Source of the DNA: Alkaliphilus oremlandii OhILAs
GTDB taxonomy: Bacteria > Bacillota > Clostridia > Peptostreptococcales > Natronincolaceae
Assembly (NCBI RefSeq): GCF_000018325.1
Contig: NC_009922.1
Coordinates: 992,001 to 1,056,000, forward strand
Length of the DNA: 64,000 nt
Direction: 5' to 3'
The translations under genes were made by a program, and so were the position numbers. Below are positions 34,406 through 43,600 of the stretch, piece by piece. The notes below the pieces were generated by a model. That model saw only the letters and a program-made list of their open reading frames with translations, was not told the DNA's origin and ran no database searches. Positions within the stretch are counted from its first letter, which is position 1. Each line of letters begins with the position of its first letter.

Positions 34406-35221
34406 TTATTGTGTGCGGCCATCTTTAATAAAAACTCGGATTCTCTCAGGAGCTTCTGGTTTGTCTTCTCCTTTTTCTACGTCATAATCCTCATCCTTAT
34501 CCTCGTAATTCAGTGCGTCCTCTAATAAGCTCTCTAGATTCCCACTTTCAATATCCGCCGGCTGAACACCATCAACCATTAGGAGAATATCCTTGTGCTC
34601 TGAATAAAGATGGTAGGATGTAAATTTAAATCCATGGTTCGTCAGTAGATGATGAGCAGTTTCTAACAAATGGGCCACATTTTTTAAAGAAGGATTCTCT
34701 AAATCTGATTGAAGGGTAATTTGCATATCCACTGGGAGACTTCGATCAAAGTTCATATCCAATTGAATGGCACCGTTTTTTTGTTCATATTCCCACTTCT
34801 CCACGAGCACCATGGTTCTATTACTTTCTAATCCCTGAACCTCCGATAAAATTGGTCGGACTAAGTTGGCACATTCTTCTTGCAATCTGCTCAGTGTGTT
34901 AAACTTTCCAAGAACATAGGAGTCGTAGTCATCATATCGGATCTGGCCATTGCGATAATAAATATTAAAATGGGTATCGATACTGGTTTTCGATGATGCC
35001 TTTACGATATATTCTCCAAACTTAAAATTGTAGCGAGGCTTTTCAATGATAAGATCTAGATCTGAATAGTTTTTTTCAATATGTTTTTTTGCAGCCTTTT
35101 TGGCAAAAGATGCAGATACGGGATTTCCAATGAAGGAATTCGTTACAAATAAAATAGCCCCGATTAAGCCAATGGCCATTACCAAAGCAATAATTTTGAA
35201 CAAACCTTTATTATTTTTCAT
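34406..35221 (-). CDS. YfjL-like membrane-anchored protein
   Basis: This 271-aa protein has a single N-terminal transmembrane helix (residues about 8-30), with the remainder predicted outside. It resembles the YfjL-like family I know from Bacillus. There is no catalytic motif, and the C-terminal 30 residues are strongly acidic (EDALNYEDKDEDYD). Its ATG overlaps the stop of the upstream anti-sigma gene by 4 bp (ATGA), so it is translationally coupled to it. A sensory or accessory role in the ECF sigma system is inferred. Confidence 0.65.
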   Translation of the reverse strand: MKNNKGLFKIIALVMAIGLIGAILFVTNSFIGNPVSASFAKKAAKKHIEKNYSDLDLIIEKPRYNFKFGEYIVKASSKTSIDTHFNIYYRNGQIRYDDYDSYVLGKFNTLSRLQEECANLVRPILSEVQGLESNRTMVLVEKWEYEQKNGAIQLDMNFDRSLPVDMQITLQSDLENPSLKNVAHLLETAHHLLTNHGFKFTSYHLYSEHKDILLMVDGVQPADIESGNLESLLEDALNYEDKDEDYDVEKGEDKPEAPERIRVFIKDGRTQ

Positions 35222-35775
35222 GATCTTTCCTCTTTTCTCAATGCAAATTTTAGGAGTGCAGCGATGATAATACCAAGGATCGTAAGGAAGGCATAGATAG
35301 TGCTTAAAAATATAGGGATAAAGAAAACTGCTACCTGAAAACCTTGGGATATAGCGCCGTCAAAAATACTTTGGATCAATAACCAGATATAAGACGCCAT
35401 AAAAATTCCTACAGGAGCCCAATAGTATTTCTTTTTTAAGACAAAATAAGCACAGCTACCCACGATAGGCATAATCAAAAAATTATAGAACATGGCAAAG
35501 GAATTTGAAATCAAGATACCGATGAGAGCACCGGTCATAATGAATGTAAATCCAGTAAAAAAAAGATGTTTTTTAATGGAGGATATAATTTTCCTATCGT
35601 TAACGGTATCTTCGGTAATTACACCAAATCCTTCGAATTCTGCTCTACAATTTTCACATGCTTTGATATGTTCATAGACCAAAGCTTTACTGTCGTTGCT
35701 TGCAACATGATCGACCACTAAAGGTATTAAGTCCAAACATACATCGCAAGAAATATGTTTCCTATTCATATTCAA
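35218..35775 (-). CDS. Zinc-finger (zf-HC2) putative anti-sigma factor, membrane-bound
   Basis: This protein of about 185 aa starts with a zinc-binding anti-sigma domain: HISCDVCLDLIPLVVDHVA and a later HIKACENCRAEF give the His-x3-Cys-x2-Cys type set. Four hydrophobic segments follow. It would hold the sigma factor at the membrane until a signal arrives. I prefer TTG 35775, because GGAGGG sits 6 bp upstream and the TTG shares two bases with the sigma factor stop (TTGA), a coupling arrangement; ATG 35769 is the alternative. Confidence 0.82.
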   Translation of the reverse strand: MNMNRKHISCDVCLDLIPLVVDHVASNDSKALVYEHIKACENCRAEFEGFGVITEDTVNDRKIISSIKKHLFFTGFTFIMTGALIGILISNSFAMFYNFLIMPIVGSCAYFVLKKKYYWAPVGIFMASYIWLLIQSIFDGAISQGFQVAVFFIPIFLSTIYAFLTILGIIIAALLKFALRKEERS

Positions 35776-36260
35776 TGTAATCCCTCCATTTCCAGCTTTG
35801 ATTGAATCCACTTTTTCACTCTAAAGTCAATCACCCGTGCGGAGCTTTCCGATACCCCTATTTTTTCAGAAATCTCGCTGTAGGAAAAGCCGTCAATACG
35901 CATATTGACGATGTTGCGTGTTCGCTCATCCTTTGTAGACAATAATTCATGAATTCGAAAGATGGTTTCTTTCGCTATCAGACGATCCTCCATACTCTCC
36001 GTAATATAAATCTCTAAAAGGTCGTCGTATTCTACTTGTGCCTTGAAGCCCCGTAAATGCTGGAGCCATAAATTTCTTGCGATACCGAATAGCCATGTTT
36101 TAATCGATGAATTCTCTTTGAATCTTGGGAGCGCATGGATCGCCTTTAAAAAGGTTTCAGACAACAAGTCCTCTGAAAGAGTGGGATTGTGAGTAAGACC
36201 CATTAAGTAATAAAATACATCCTGCTTATATTGCCGATATAAATTTTCAATTTTAAGCAC
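35772..36260 (-). CDS. ECF-type RNA polymerase sigma factor
   Basis: This is a 162-aa sigma-70 factor with only regions 2 and 4. Region 2 includes YLMGLTHNPTLSEDLLSETFLKAI and KTWLFGIARNLWLQHLR, in part; region 4 is the helix-turn-helix GFSYSEISEKIGVSESSARV. It heads a three-gene operon with its presumed anti-sigma factor and a YfjL-like protein. The ATG follows GAAAGGGGGATT. The trigger and regulon are unknown; a cell-envelope signal is likely from the membrane partners. Confidence 0.92.
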   Translation of the reverse strand: MLKIENLYRQYKQDVFYYLMGLTHNPTLSEDLLSETFLKAIHALPRFKENSSIKTWLFGIARNLWLQHLRGFKAQVEYDDLLEIYITESMEDRLIAKETIFRIHELLSTKDERTRNIVNMRIDGFSYSEISEKIGVSESSARVIDFRVKKWIQSKLEMEGLH

Positions 36261-36427
36261 CGAAATCCCCCTTTCATTTAATTAGTCACAAAAAACGGGA
36301 TTTTGTTACAGATAAAAAAATAGCATAGATGGATCGTAGCATACTTTCCCTCGTATCCTTTGCATAATAAGAACATATAAAGGAAATATAATACCATAAC
36401 AGAATTCTAGACACAGGAGATGAAAGC

Positions 36428-37129
36428 GTGAAGCATAAAAAGCGGGTTCTAAAAATAGCACTGGCAATAATTTTTGTATTCTATTGTCTATTCATCTATA
36501 GGGATATGCATCATACATCTGGATTCTTCCCCACCTATATCCTAAAATATATATCGATCCTATTCTGTTTTTTCATCACCCTGATGATTGGAAAAGATTC
36601 AATTCATAAAAGGGATCGAACATTGCTCCAGTTCGGAATGCTTTGTACCGTATTTGCAGATTTCTTTTTTCTTATTTTAAACCATTACATTGTAGGCATC
36701 GGTTTTTTCTGTCTCGTTCAAATAATTTACTATTTCAGATATAAGGGCAGGATCATTCCTTCCATACTCTTTCGATTTTTGCTGGGTTTTTTATTGATAA
36801 TAGGCATTCATTTGCTATTAAATCTGTTGGAAGTAAAGGTAGAATGGATCCTCACTATGGCATCTTTTTATGCCCTATGTATCATTACAAGTGTGATTGA
36901 ATCTATCCACGTATTGAAAGTCAATGGATATCCAGCCATCAATAGATGGCTTATTGTATTGGGCATGGTTTTATTTCTTTTATGTGATATCAATGTAGCT
37001 CTATCTTATTTGATGAAATCCTATGCCATAGAGCTTTATGGTACTTCAGCTACTTTGATATGGATTTTTTACTTACCGTCCCAGGTATTCCTGTCTCTTA
37101 GTGGATATCGTTTGAATCGAATAAAATAA
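36428..37129 (+). CDS. YhhN-family-like membrane protein
   Basis: This 233-aa protein has about eight hydrophobic segments. The spacing of GMLCTVFADFFFLIL and the later LGMVLFLLCDINVALSY resembles the YhhN/TMEM86 family, which includes lysoplasmalogenases. Plasmalogens occur in anaerobic clostridia, so that activity is plausible but unproven. The GTG start follows ACAGGAGATG. It is divergent from the sigma-factor operon. Confidence 0.65.
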   Translation: MKHKKRVLKIALAIIFVFYCLFIYRDMHHTSGFFPTYILKYISILFCFFITLMIGKDSIHKRDRTLLQFGMLCTVFADFFFLILNHYIVGIGFFCLVQIIYYFRYKGRIIPSILFRFLLGFLLIIGIHLLLNLLEVKVEWILTMASFYALCIITSVIESIHVLKVNGYPAINRWLIVLGMVLFLLCDINVALSYLMKSYAIELYGTSATLIWIFYLPSQVFLSLSGYRLNRIK

Positions 37130-37288
37130 TCAAGGAACATTCTAGGATAAGTTTTTCTATGGGTGGATTCGCAGATAAAATATTTCAATCAAATTTCTAA
37201 TGAAATTCTAATCTTCAACTCATGGGAATCTAATGCATACCTCCTATAATAAAAGTATAAATTAAATAAAATAAATGGAGGGGTATAC

Positions 37289-37741
37289 ATGACAATCACA
37301 ATAGAAATGATTGATGAGTTAAAGAAAAGAGCAAATATAAGCTTTGAAGAAGCAAAGATGGTCTTAGAAAGATACGATGGCAACATCGTAGAATCTTTAA
37401 TTTATCTTGAAAAGCAAAAGAAAACAAAATCCACATTATTCGAGGAAAAAGAGAATCTCTTTAATAAGGTAAAAGTGGTCACGGCGAAAGGGAATGCGAT
37501 TCGATTCATTGTGAGCAAGGATGACCGAAATGTACTGAATTTATCCTTAACAGCAAGTATTATCTTAGGAATTTGTACATTCCATATTACTTTCGTAGCG
37601 TTGATCGTTGCTTTATTTGCTGGATATCGATTTAGATTTGAGCGAAATGGCAGTGATATGAAAGTAAATTCCATACTGAACAAAGTTCATAACGATGTAG
37701 ATGATTTTAGAAAAGAAATGAAAGATGATTTTACAAAATAA
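37289..37741 (+). CDS. UBA-like / DUF4342 protein
   Basis: This is a 150-aa protein. Residues 1-45 form a UBA-like three-helix segment (IDELKKRANISFEEAKMVLE) as in elongation factor Ts. The DUF4342 part follows, with one or two hydrophobic segments (ASIILGICTFHITFVALIVA) that suggest membrane association. The C-terminus is a charged helix. Function unknown. The ATG follows ATGGAGGGG. Confidence 0.75.
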   Translation: MTITIEMIDELKKRANISFEEAKMVLERYDGNIVESLIYLEKQKKTKSTLFEEKENLFNKVKVVTAKGNAIRFIVSKDDRNVLNLSLTASIILGICTFHITFVALIVALFAGYRFRFERNGSDMKVNSILNKVHNDVDDFRKEMKDDFTK

Positions 37742-37855
37742 AAAAGTTTTTTTAGAAGCAATGCAAGAAAGCTTTTGTGAAACCCATTTACGGTAAAGTT
37801 GTTCTCCTTTCCTGTATGAAAAAGAAACTGCCCTATTTGTTATAAAAGTTTTAGA

Positions 37856-37884
37856 GATAGCCTGTGAAAAACAGGCTATTTTTA
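37856..37884 (+). terminator. Intrinsic terminator after the DUF4342 gene
   Basis: ATAGCCTGT pairs with ACAGGCTAT around a 5-nt loop, followed by TTTTT. Confidence 0.75.
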
Positions 37885-37997
37885 GATGGGTTTAAAGAGC
37901 AGGGTATGAAAATGTGAATCGTCATTCAATACTTATCAGCTTCCATGAATTAAGGTATAATTGAACGATAGATTCATATTAAAGGGGCGAAATTGAA

Positions 37998-38681
37998 ATG
38001 AGCAAAAAGAAAATTTTGATTGTAGAAGACGAGATTAAGATTGCCAGATTTTTAGAGCTGGAGCTAACCCATGAAGGATATGATGTAGAGCAGGCACATG
38101 ATGGAAGGGAAGGGGTTCAGAAAGCACAGAATGAACCCTTCGATTTAATAATTCTGGATATCATGCTACCTCACATCAATGGGATAGAGGTCCTAAGAAA
38201 GATTCGACAAACTTCTACGATTCCTATTATTATGTTGACGGCAAAGGACGAGGTCATGGATAAGGTCATCGGGCTAGATATGGGCGCCAATGATTATATG
38301 ACGAAGCCCTTTGCCATAGAAGAGCTTCTAGCTAGAATCAGAGCTGCTTTAAAAGCCGGCAGACAGCTTGTTTCCAAGGAAAACACCTTACAGCTTGGCA
38401 ACTTAAAGTTAGATACAGATATGTACAAAGTTACCTACGGCACTGAAATCATTGAACTGACAAAAAAAGAATTTGATCTGCTGCACTATTTTTTAGAGAA
38501 TAAAAATATTGTATTGACTCGAGATAAAATTCTTCAAGCGGTATGGGGGTATGACTATATTGGAGATACCAATATAGTAGATGTGTACATCCGATATTTG
38601 AGAAGCAAAATAGATGATAAATACAATATCAAGCTGATTCATACCGTTAGAGGGGTGGGTTATATTTTAAAGCATGAATAA
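37998..38681 (+). CDS. OmpR/PhoB-family response regulator
   Basis: This 227-aa two-component regulator has an acidic pocket (IVEDE), a phosphorylation site Asp54 in LIILDIMLPHI, a switch Thr and Lys in IIMLTAKDE, and a C-terminal winged helix (VWGYDYIGDTNIVDVYIRYL). The ATG follows AAAGGGGCG. The kinase gene overlaps its end by 8 bp. The target genes are not evident; the adjacent ABC-F, uppP and MATE genes are candidates by proximity only. Confidence 0.94.
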   Translation: MSKKKILIVEDEIKIARFLELELTHEGYDVEQAHDGREGVQKAQNEPFDLIILDIMLPHINGIEVLRKIRQTSTIPIIMLTAKDEVMDKVIGLDMGANDYMTKPFAIEELLARIRAALKAGRQLVSKENTLQLGNLKLDTDMYKVTYGTEIIELTKKEFDLLHYFLENKNIVLTRDKILQAVWGYDYIGDTNIVDVYIRYLRSKIDDKYNIKLIHTVRGVGYILKHE

Positions 38682-40248
38682 ATGGCGTGAAGTATTCAAT
38701 CTAATGAAAAAAATACTCTATTTTTCAGTCAGTTCCGTAAGGGTAGCCTTTCAGAGTCTCCGTATTGATTTTAGAAAAATATACTATAGTATAATCGAAA
38801 AGCTTCGATTTTCTTTAAGCTTAAAAATCACCTTGGTTCACGCTAGAAAAACGCTATCCATTTTGACAACGTTTACCATGCTGATTCTTGTTGGGTTCGC
38901 ACTACTCAGTTTTTGGAATGCACAAAATCTTATGGCGAAAAATTATGCTTTAATTTCTACATATGTAGAAGAAACGGGATTTGAAGAGCGCATGGAGAAT
39001 CTTTTAGCCTTTGACCGCCTATCGGTCACAATCTTTGATGAAGATGGACTGGTGCTTTATACGACAGAAAATCGAAAGAACAGTATTTATTTTTATGAGA
39101 AAGAGGCATTGGTAGATGCCTTCAGCATCAATAAAAACTATATTTTAGCTTTAGATTCAGGTCCTATGAACTATAATTTCATAGATTCATTGAAAGACAT
39201 AAATCATGAGGAGCAAGAATATAGCTATGGATATGCTATGATTTTGCTGGAGAAAATAGAGTGGCATAAGACATCTGCCCATATTCAGATCAAAAATAGA
39301 ATGATCAGAGAAACCACTGCATTCATATGGTTGGCGGCAATTCTATTGGGAATCAATCTGATCCTTACTTTGGATGTACTGTTTTCCGGTATGAAATCCA
39401 GTAGGAAAATTTTAAGACCCATTGAAACTATGACGAAAACAGTTGAGAATATAACCATCAATGAGCTGAATACTCGCTTGAATATTAGTGGTTCTCAGGA
39501 CGAATTAAAAGACTTAGCTCGGAATTTCAATAATATGCTGGATCGGATTCAGAAATCCTACGATCAACAGAAACAGTTTGTCTCCGATGCATCCCATGAA
39601 CTGAGAACACCAATTTCCGTAATTCAAGGCTATGCCGATCTATTGAATCGGTGGGGAAAAGATGATGAAAAGATATTGGAGGAATCATTGCTCGCCATCA
39701 AAGAGGAATCTGAAAATATGAAATCCCTTGTGGAAAAGTTGCTTTTTCTGGCGAGAAGTGATCAAAACACTCAAAAAGTAGAAAAAACAAGCTTTTATTT
39801 AAATGAGCTCATCGAAGAGATTGTGAAGGAAACCAGATTAATCGATGAGGAACACCATATTCTCTGTGTCGAAAACGAAGATATTTTTCTCAATGCAGAC
39901 CAAAGGCTCATAAAAGAAGCATTAAGGATATTTATAGACAATTGTATCAAATATACGCCCCATGGTGGCAGTATAAAGATCGGGTCAAAAGTTAAAGAGA
40001 ATAAGGCGATTCTGTCCATCGAAGATACAGGCATCGGTATTCCCAAAGAGGATCTACCAAATATTTTCAATCGTTTTTACAGGGTGGATAAATCCCGAAC
40101 AAAGGGTACGAAGGGTGTGGAAGGAACTGGACTGGGTCTTTCCATAGCAAATTGGATCATTAAAGAGCACCATGGGGATATTCAGGTGGAAAGTGAAATC
40201 AATCAGGGGACGAAGATCACCATAAGTTTACCCCTGTATTGCAAATGA
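38674..40248 (+). CDS. Membrane sensor histidine kinase
   Basis: This 524-aa kinase is the partner of the preceding regulator. It has an unusually long N-terminal cytoplasmic stretch (about 65 residues), two transmembrane helices (about 66-86 and 213-233) flanking an extracellular sensor, a HAMP domain, HisKA with VSDASHELRTPISVIQG, and HATPase boxes IDNCIKYTPHGG, DTGIGIPKEDL and GTGLGLS. Two potential Met starts (residues 1 and 11) exist; the first overlaps the regulator stop. Confidence 0.93.
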   Translation: MNKWREVFNLMKKILYFSVSSVRVAFQSLRIDFRKIYYSIIEKLRFSLSLKITLVHARKTLSILTTFTMLILVGFALLSFWNAQNLMAKNYALISTYVEETGFEERMENLLAFDRLSVTIFDEDGLVLYTTENRKNSIYFYEKEALVDAFSINKNYILALDSGPMNYNFIDSLKDINHEEQEYSYGYAMILLEKIEWHKTSAHIQIKNRMIRETTAFIWLAAILLGINLILTLDVLFSGMKSSRKILRPIETMTKTVENITINELNTRLNISGSQDELKDLARNFNNMLDRIQKSYDQQKQFVSDASHELRTPISVIQGYADLLNRWGKDDEKILEESLLAIKEESENMKSLVEKLLFLARSDQNTQKVEKTSFYLNELIEEIVKETRLIDEEHHILCVENEDIFLNADQRLIKEALRIFIDNCIKYTPHGGSIKIGSKVKENKAILSIEDTGIGIPKEDLPNIFNRFYRVDKSRTKGTKGVEGTGLGLSIANWIIKEHHGDIQVESEINQGTKITISLPLYCK

Positions 40249-40270
40249 GAAGAATCCGTATTTATCTAAT

Positions 40271-40299
40271 TTGACAATCAATTGGATCCTGTATATAAT
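40271..40299 (+). promoter_or_regulatory. Strong sigma-A promoter of the ABC-F gene
   Basis: TTGACA (40271-40276) and TATAAT (40294-40299) are separated by exactly 17 bp. It is about 390 bp upstream of the ABC-F start, which implies a long leader. Confidence 0.8.
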
Positions 40300-40305
40300 G
40301 AAGTT

Positions 40306-40687
40306 GATTTTAGAAAATAAACTTGAGAAAGGGCAAGGTATTTGCAGCCATGGAGATATAATTCACTTAAATAACTAATTTAAAATGAAAATAAAATTTG
40401 TTTGCTGAAGCGGATGGATTTTATAGCGTGCTCAATTTTAAGCGCTGCTTAAAATATAAATAATGCCTTGGTTGAAAAGGTTTTATTTGGAGTGCATTTT
40501 ATTAGAATAATTGGGTGGATAGTATTTTTAACTGAGAATAGCTTGCTTGTTATATATTGAATCTTAAGGAATCTTTTGCTGGAGGGTATATTGTGATACT
40601 TTTCTTTCGTAAGGGTTTGTTTCTATGAATTAAGATGATAATATCAATAAGGAAATGCTATCCTCTCATAACAAGGGAGGATTTTTT
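40306..40687 (+). promoter_or_regulatory. Long untranslated leader of the ABC-F gene, possible attenuator
   Basis: The leader contains a possible three-codon upstream frame ATG GAG ATA TAA at 40350, preceded by GGGCAAGG. A degenerate repeat family 2 copy follows with an 8-bp hairpin TTTTAAGC / GCTTAAAA. Just before the start codon, ATCCTC / GAGGAT (40660-40682) encloses the Shine-Dalgarno GGGAGG and is followed by a T-run. Antibiotic-inducible ABC-F genes commonly have attenuating leaders; the regulation here is inferred. Confidence 0.45.
40390..40467 (+). repeat. Intergenic repeat family 2, copy D (degenerate)
   Basis: It shares AAAATTTGTTTGCTGAAG and GTGCTCAATTTTAAGC-type blocks with copies A-C but has internal changes and a deletion. 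Confidence 0.5.
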
Positions 40688-42328
40688 ATGTTGTTGATTG
40701 AGGCGAGTAAGATTAAACAATATTTTGGGGATCGATTACTGTTGGATATGGATCATTTAAGAATATATTCTGAAGATCGAATCGGAATCGTTGGAAGAAA
40801 TGGTGTGGGCAAGACCACCTTCATCAATATTTTAAGTAATCGAATACAGCCCAGCGATGGGTGGGTTCGACTATATGGCGAGTATTCCTATATATCTCAG
40901 CTAGAGGAGCCCGTGCACAAAATTATAAGTGACGAGATTGCATCTAAATTCGGTGTTGAAGCCCTTTGGCAGGACCATATGAGCGGTGGTGAGAAGACTC
41001 GATTTAAGCTTGCAAAGGCCATTGAGGATCATAAAGTCATCCTATTTGCAGATGAGCCCACCAGCAATGTGGATATGGAAGGCATTGAATTAATGGAAAA
41101 AATTTTTAATGGGTACAAGGGTGCCTTCGTGGTCATATCCCATGATCGAAGCTTTTTAGATCGAGTATGCAATAAGATATTGGAAATAGAAAATGGTAGA
41201 ATAAAAATATACAGCGGTAATTATACAGACTATCAGCATCAGAAGGAAAAGGAAAAAGAAAGAGCAGTCTTTGAATATGAGGAATACATCTCTGAAAAGA
41301 AAAGGCTGGAAGAGGTAAGGAAGGAAACGAAGGAAAGAATAAAGGGTTTGAGAAAAACGCCGAAGCGCATGGGAAATTCTGAAGCTAGATTGCATAAAAT
41401 GGGGCCGCAGAAAGCAAAGGCGAATTTGGATCGGTCTGTAAAAAGTGTAGAGAAGAGAATAGAGCACCTCGAAGTCAAAGAAAAGCCGAAAGAAGAAGCA
41501 GTAATGAAGCTGGATGTTTTAGATTCCAATAAGCTGCATAGCAAGATCGTCGTGGCAGGAAAAAATATAGAAAAAAGCTTTGGTTCAAATCGGATATTTC
41601 ATAATGCTGAGTTCAATATTTACAATGGTACGAAGGTAGCTTTGATCGGTCCCAATGGGTGTGGGAAAAGTACTTTGATTAAAATGATCCTAGCTCATGA
41701 GGATTCCATCAAGATTGCTCAAGGGGCAAAAATAGGATACTTTAGTCAAAATATGGATATCTTAAATGTGAAACAAAGTATTTTAGAAAATGTTATGGAA
41801 AGCAGCATCTATCCGGAAAACTTTGCGAGATTATTGTTGTCACGGCTGCTCTTTAAAAGAGAGGATGTTTATAAAAAAGTAGAAGTATTAAGTGGGGGAG
41901 AAAGAGTGAAGGTTTCTTTTGCCAAAATTGTTTTACAGGATATCAATTTTCTGATACTGGATGAGCCGACAAATTATATGGATATTGACTCTTTAGAAGT
42001 CATAGAAGAAACCCTAAAAAATTATGACAGAACCTTACTGTTTGTCTCCCATGATAGAAGATTTGTAGAGGCGATTGCCGACAATATTATGACCATAGAA
42101 AATAAGAAGATAAAGGTATTTCACGGAACCTATCAGGAGTATTTATCTAGAAAAAGTAAAGCCACAACCAGTATGAATGAGGAGCGGAATCAACAGATTC
42201 TCTTATTAAAAAACCGTCTTTCAGAAGTGATCGGCAGATTGTCCCTGCCATCTAAAGGCGATGATATAGAAGCTCTGGACAAAGAATACCATACAATATT
42301 AGCGGAGCTTCAGAAATTCAAAGCATAG
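40688..42328 (+). CDS. ABC-F ribosomal protection-type ATPase (Vga/Lsa/CplR-like)
   Basis: This 546-aa soluble protein has two ABC domains and no membrane segment. Walker A motifs are GRNGVGKTT and GPNGCGKST; signatures are MSGGEKTRFKLA and LSGGERVKVSFA; Walker B parts are LFADEPTSNVD and LILDEPTNYMD. A long charged linker between the domains (about residues 170-270) holds the antibiotic resistance (ARD) or P-site interaction region, including RMGNSEARLHKMG. This fits the group that dislodges lincosamides, streptogramins and pleuromutilins from the ribosome. The ATG at 40688 follows GGGAGG; an in-frame ATG at 40655 precedes that site and is rejected. Confidence 0.85.
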   Translation: MLLIEASKIKQYFGDRLLLDMDHLRIYSEDRIGIVGRNGVGKTTFINILSNRIQPSDGWVRLYGEYSYISQLEEPVHKIISDEIASKFGVEALWQDHMSGGEKTRFKLAKAIEDHKVILFADEPTSNVDMEGIELMEKIFNGYKGAFVVISHDRSFLDRVCNKILEIENGRIKIYSGNYTDYQHQKEKEKERAVFEYEEYISEKKRLEEVRKETKERIKGLRKTPKRMGNSEARLHKMGPQKAKANLDRSVKSVEKRIEHLEVKEKPKEEAVMKLDVLDSNKLHSKIVVAGKNIEKSFGSNRIFHNAEFNIYNGTKVALIGPNGCGKSTLIKMILAHEDSIKIAQGAKIGYFSQNMDILNVKQSILENVMESSIYPENFARLLLSRLLFKREDVYKKVEVLSGGERVKVSFAKIVLQDINFLILDEPTNYMDIDSLEVIEETLKNYDRTLLFVSHDRRFVEAIADNIMTIENKKIKVFHGTYQEYLSRKSKATTSMNEERNQQILLLKNRLSEVIGRLSLPSKGDDIEALDKEYHTILAELQKFKA

Positions 42329-42471
42329 ATTTCTGCGAATCATATTGCATCATGGTGCTTAATATAATAAAATGATTAGGTCTAAGGATATATTTTAAAT
42401 GGATGTAGTAAAAAAGAGATAGTTTTAAATGGTTCATTTAAAGCATTGGAGCTAAAATATGGAGGTGCGGT

Positions 42472-43311
42472 ATGTCGATTATTGAATTGTTGAAGGTTAT
42501 TTTTTTAGGAATCGTTGAAGGAATCACAGAATGGTTGCCAATCAGTAGCACTGGCCATATGATTTTGGTGGAAGAATTTATTCAATTGAATGCTTCAGCA
42601 GCCTTTAAGGAAATGTTTTTCGTAGTGGTTCAATTAGGTGCTATTATGGCTGTGGTTCTGTTGTATTTTAATAAACTGAATCCATTCGCATTGAGTAAGA
42701 CGAAAAGAGAAAAGAGAGAAACCATGCGGATTTGGTACAAAGTAGTCGTTGGGATTATACCGGCAGGCGTAATGGGTTTACTGTTTGACGACTGGTTGAA
42801 TGAACATCTATATAATTATTGGACTGTGGCGGCTATGCTCATCGTATACGGTGTTTTATTTATCATCATTGAAAATCGAAATAAACATCGATATGCAAAA
42901 ATCAATAGCTTTAGTGAGTTATCCTATAGCACTGCATTTCTAATCGGTTTATTTCAAGTATTGTCCTTGATTCCGGGTACTTCCCGTTCAGGGGCGACGA
43001 TTATAGGTGCCATCATATTGGGGACATCCCGCTATATTGCGGCAGAATACTCCTTCTTTATGTCCATTCCGATCATGTTTGGGGCAAGTGCTGTAAAGCT
43101 ACTTAAATTCGGTTTTAACTTTACCAGCATAGAGATCATCACCCTTGTAACGGGTATGGTCGTAGCATTTGTTGTTTCTATCATAGCCATACGACTATTA
43201 ATGGCTTATATTAAGAACAATGATTTCAAAGCCTTCGGTTGGTATCGTATTTTTTTAGGTGTGGTAGTCATTGGATATTTTCTGATAACCAATGGTAAGG
43301 TTCTATCTTAA
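42472..43311 (+). CDS. uppP: Undecaprenyl-diphosphatase (BacA type)
   Basis: This 279-aa membrane enzyme recycles undecaprenyl diphosphate to the monophosphate carrier for wall synthesis and can raise bacitracin tolerance. The family motifs [17 protein letters not shown] and [14 protein letters not shown] are intact. There are about eight hydrophobic segments. The ATG follows ATGGAGGTGCGGT. It stands 143 bp after the ABC-F gene and may be in the same stress-response neighbourhood. Confidence 0.95.
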
Positions 43312-43400
43312 AACAAAATTTGTTCGCTGAGGTTCACAAACTTTATGTGGTACTCAACTCTAGATAAAGCTTAGAGTTTCAAGTGCTCAGAATAAAATGG
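43312..43400 (+). repeat. Intergenic repeat family 2, copy B
   Basis: This is the best-preserved plus-strand copy, 89 bp, starting at the uppP stop codon. Landmarks are AAAATTTGTTCGCTGAGG, CACAAACTTTATGTGG, ACTCAACTCTAGATAAAGC and TTTCAAGTGCTCAG. Confidence 0.8.
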
Positions 43401-43417
43401 GAGCATCAATCCATAGA

Positions 43418-43472
43418 GTAAAATATAAAATCAGACTGGATAGAAGATATCCAGTCTGATTTTATATTTTAC
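43418..43472 (+). terminator. Very long perfect hairpin terminator after uppP
   Basis: A perfect 25-bp inverted repeat with a 5-nt loop (GAAGA). The core is ATCAGACTGGATA / TATCCAGTCTGAT, flanked by A-rich and T-rich arms. It could terminate in both directions. Confidence 0.8.
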
Positions 43473-43600
43473 AAGGAATAGATAAACTTTTTTCAATGAA
43501 TCGAATATGCTACTTTTAGGTTATAAGTTTGAAAAATAAATCGAATGGTGGTAGAATAAGTTGTTAAGCTTAGACTATTCAATGTAAGGTGATGAAAAAT

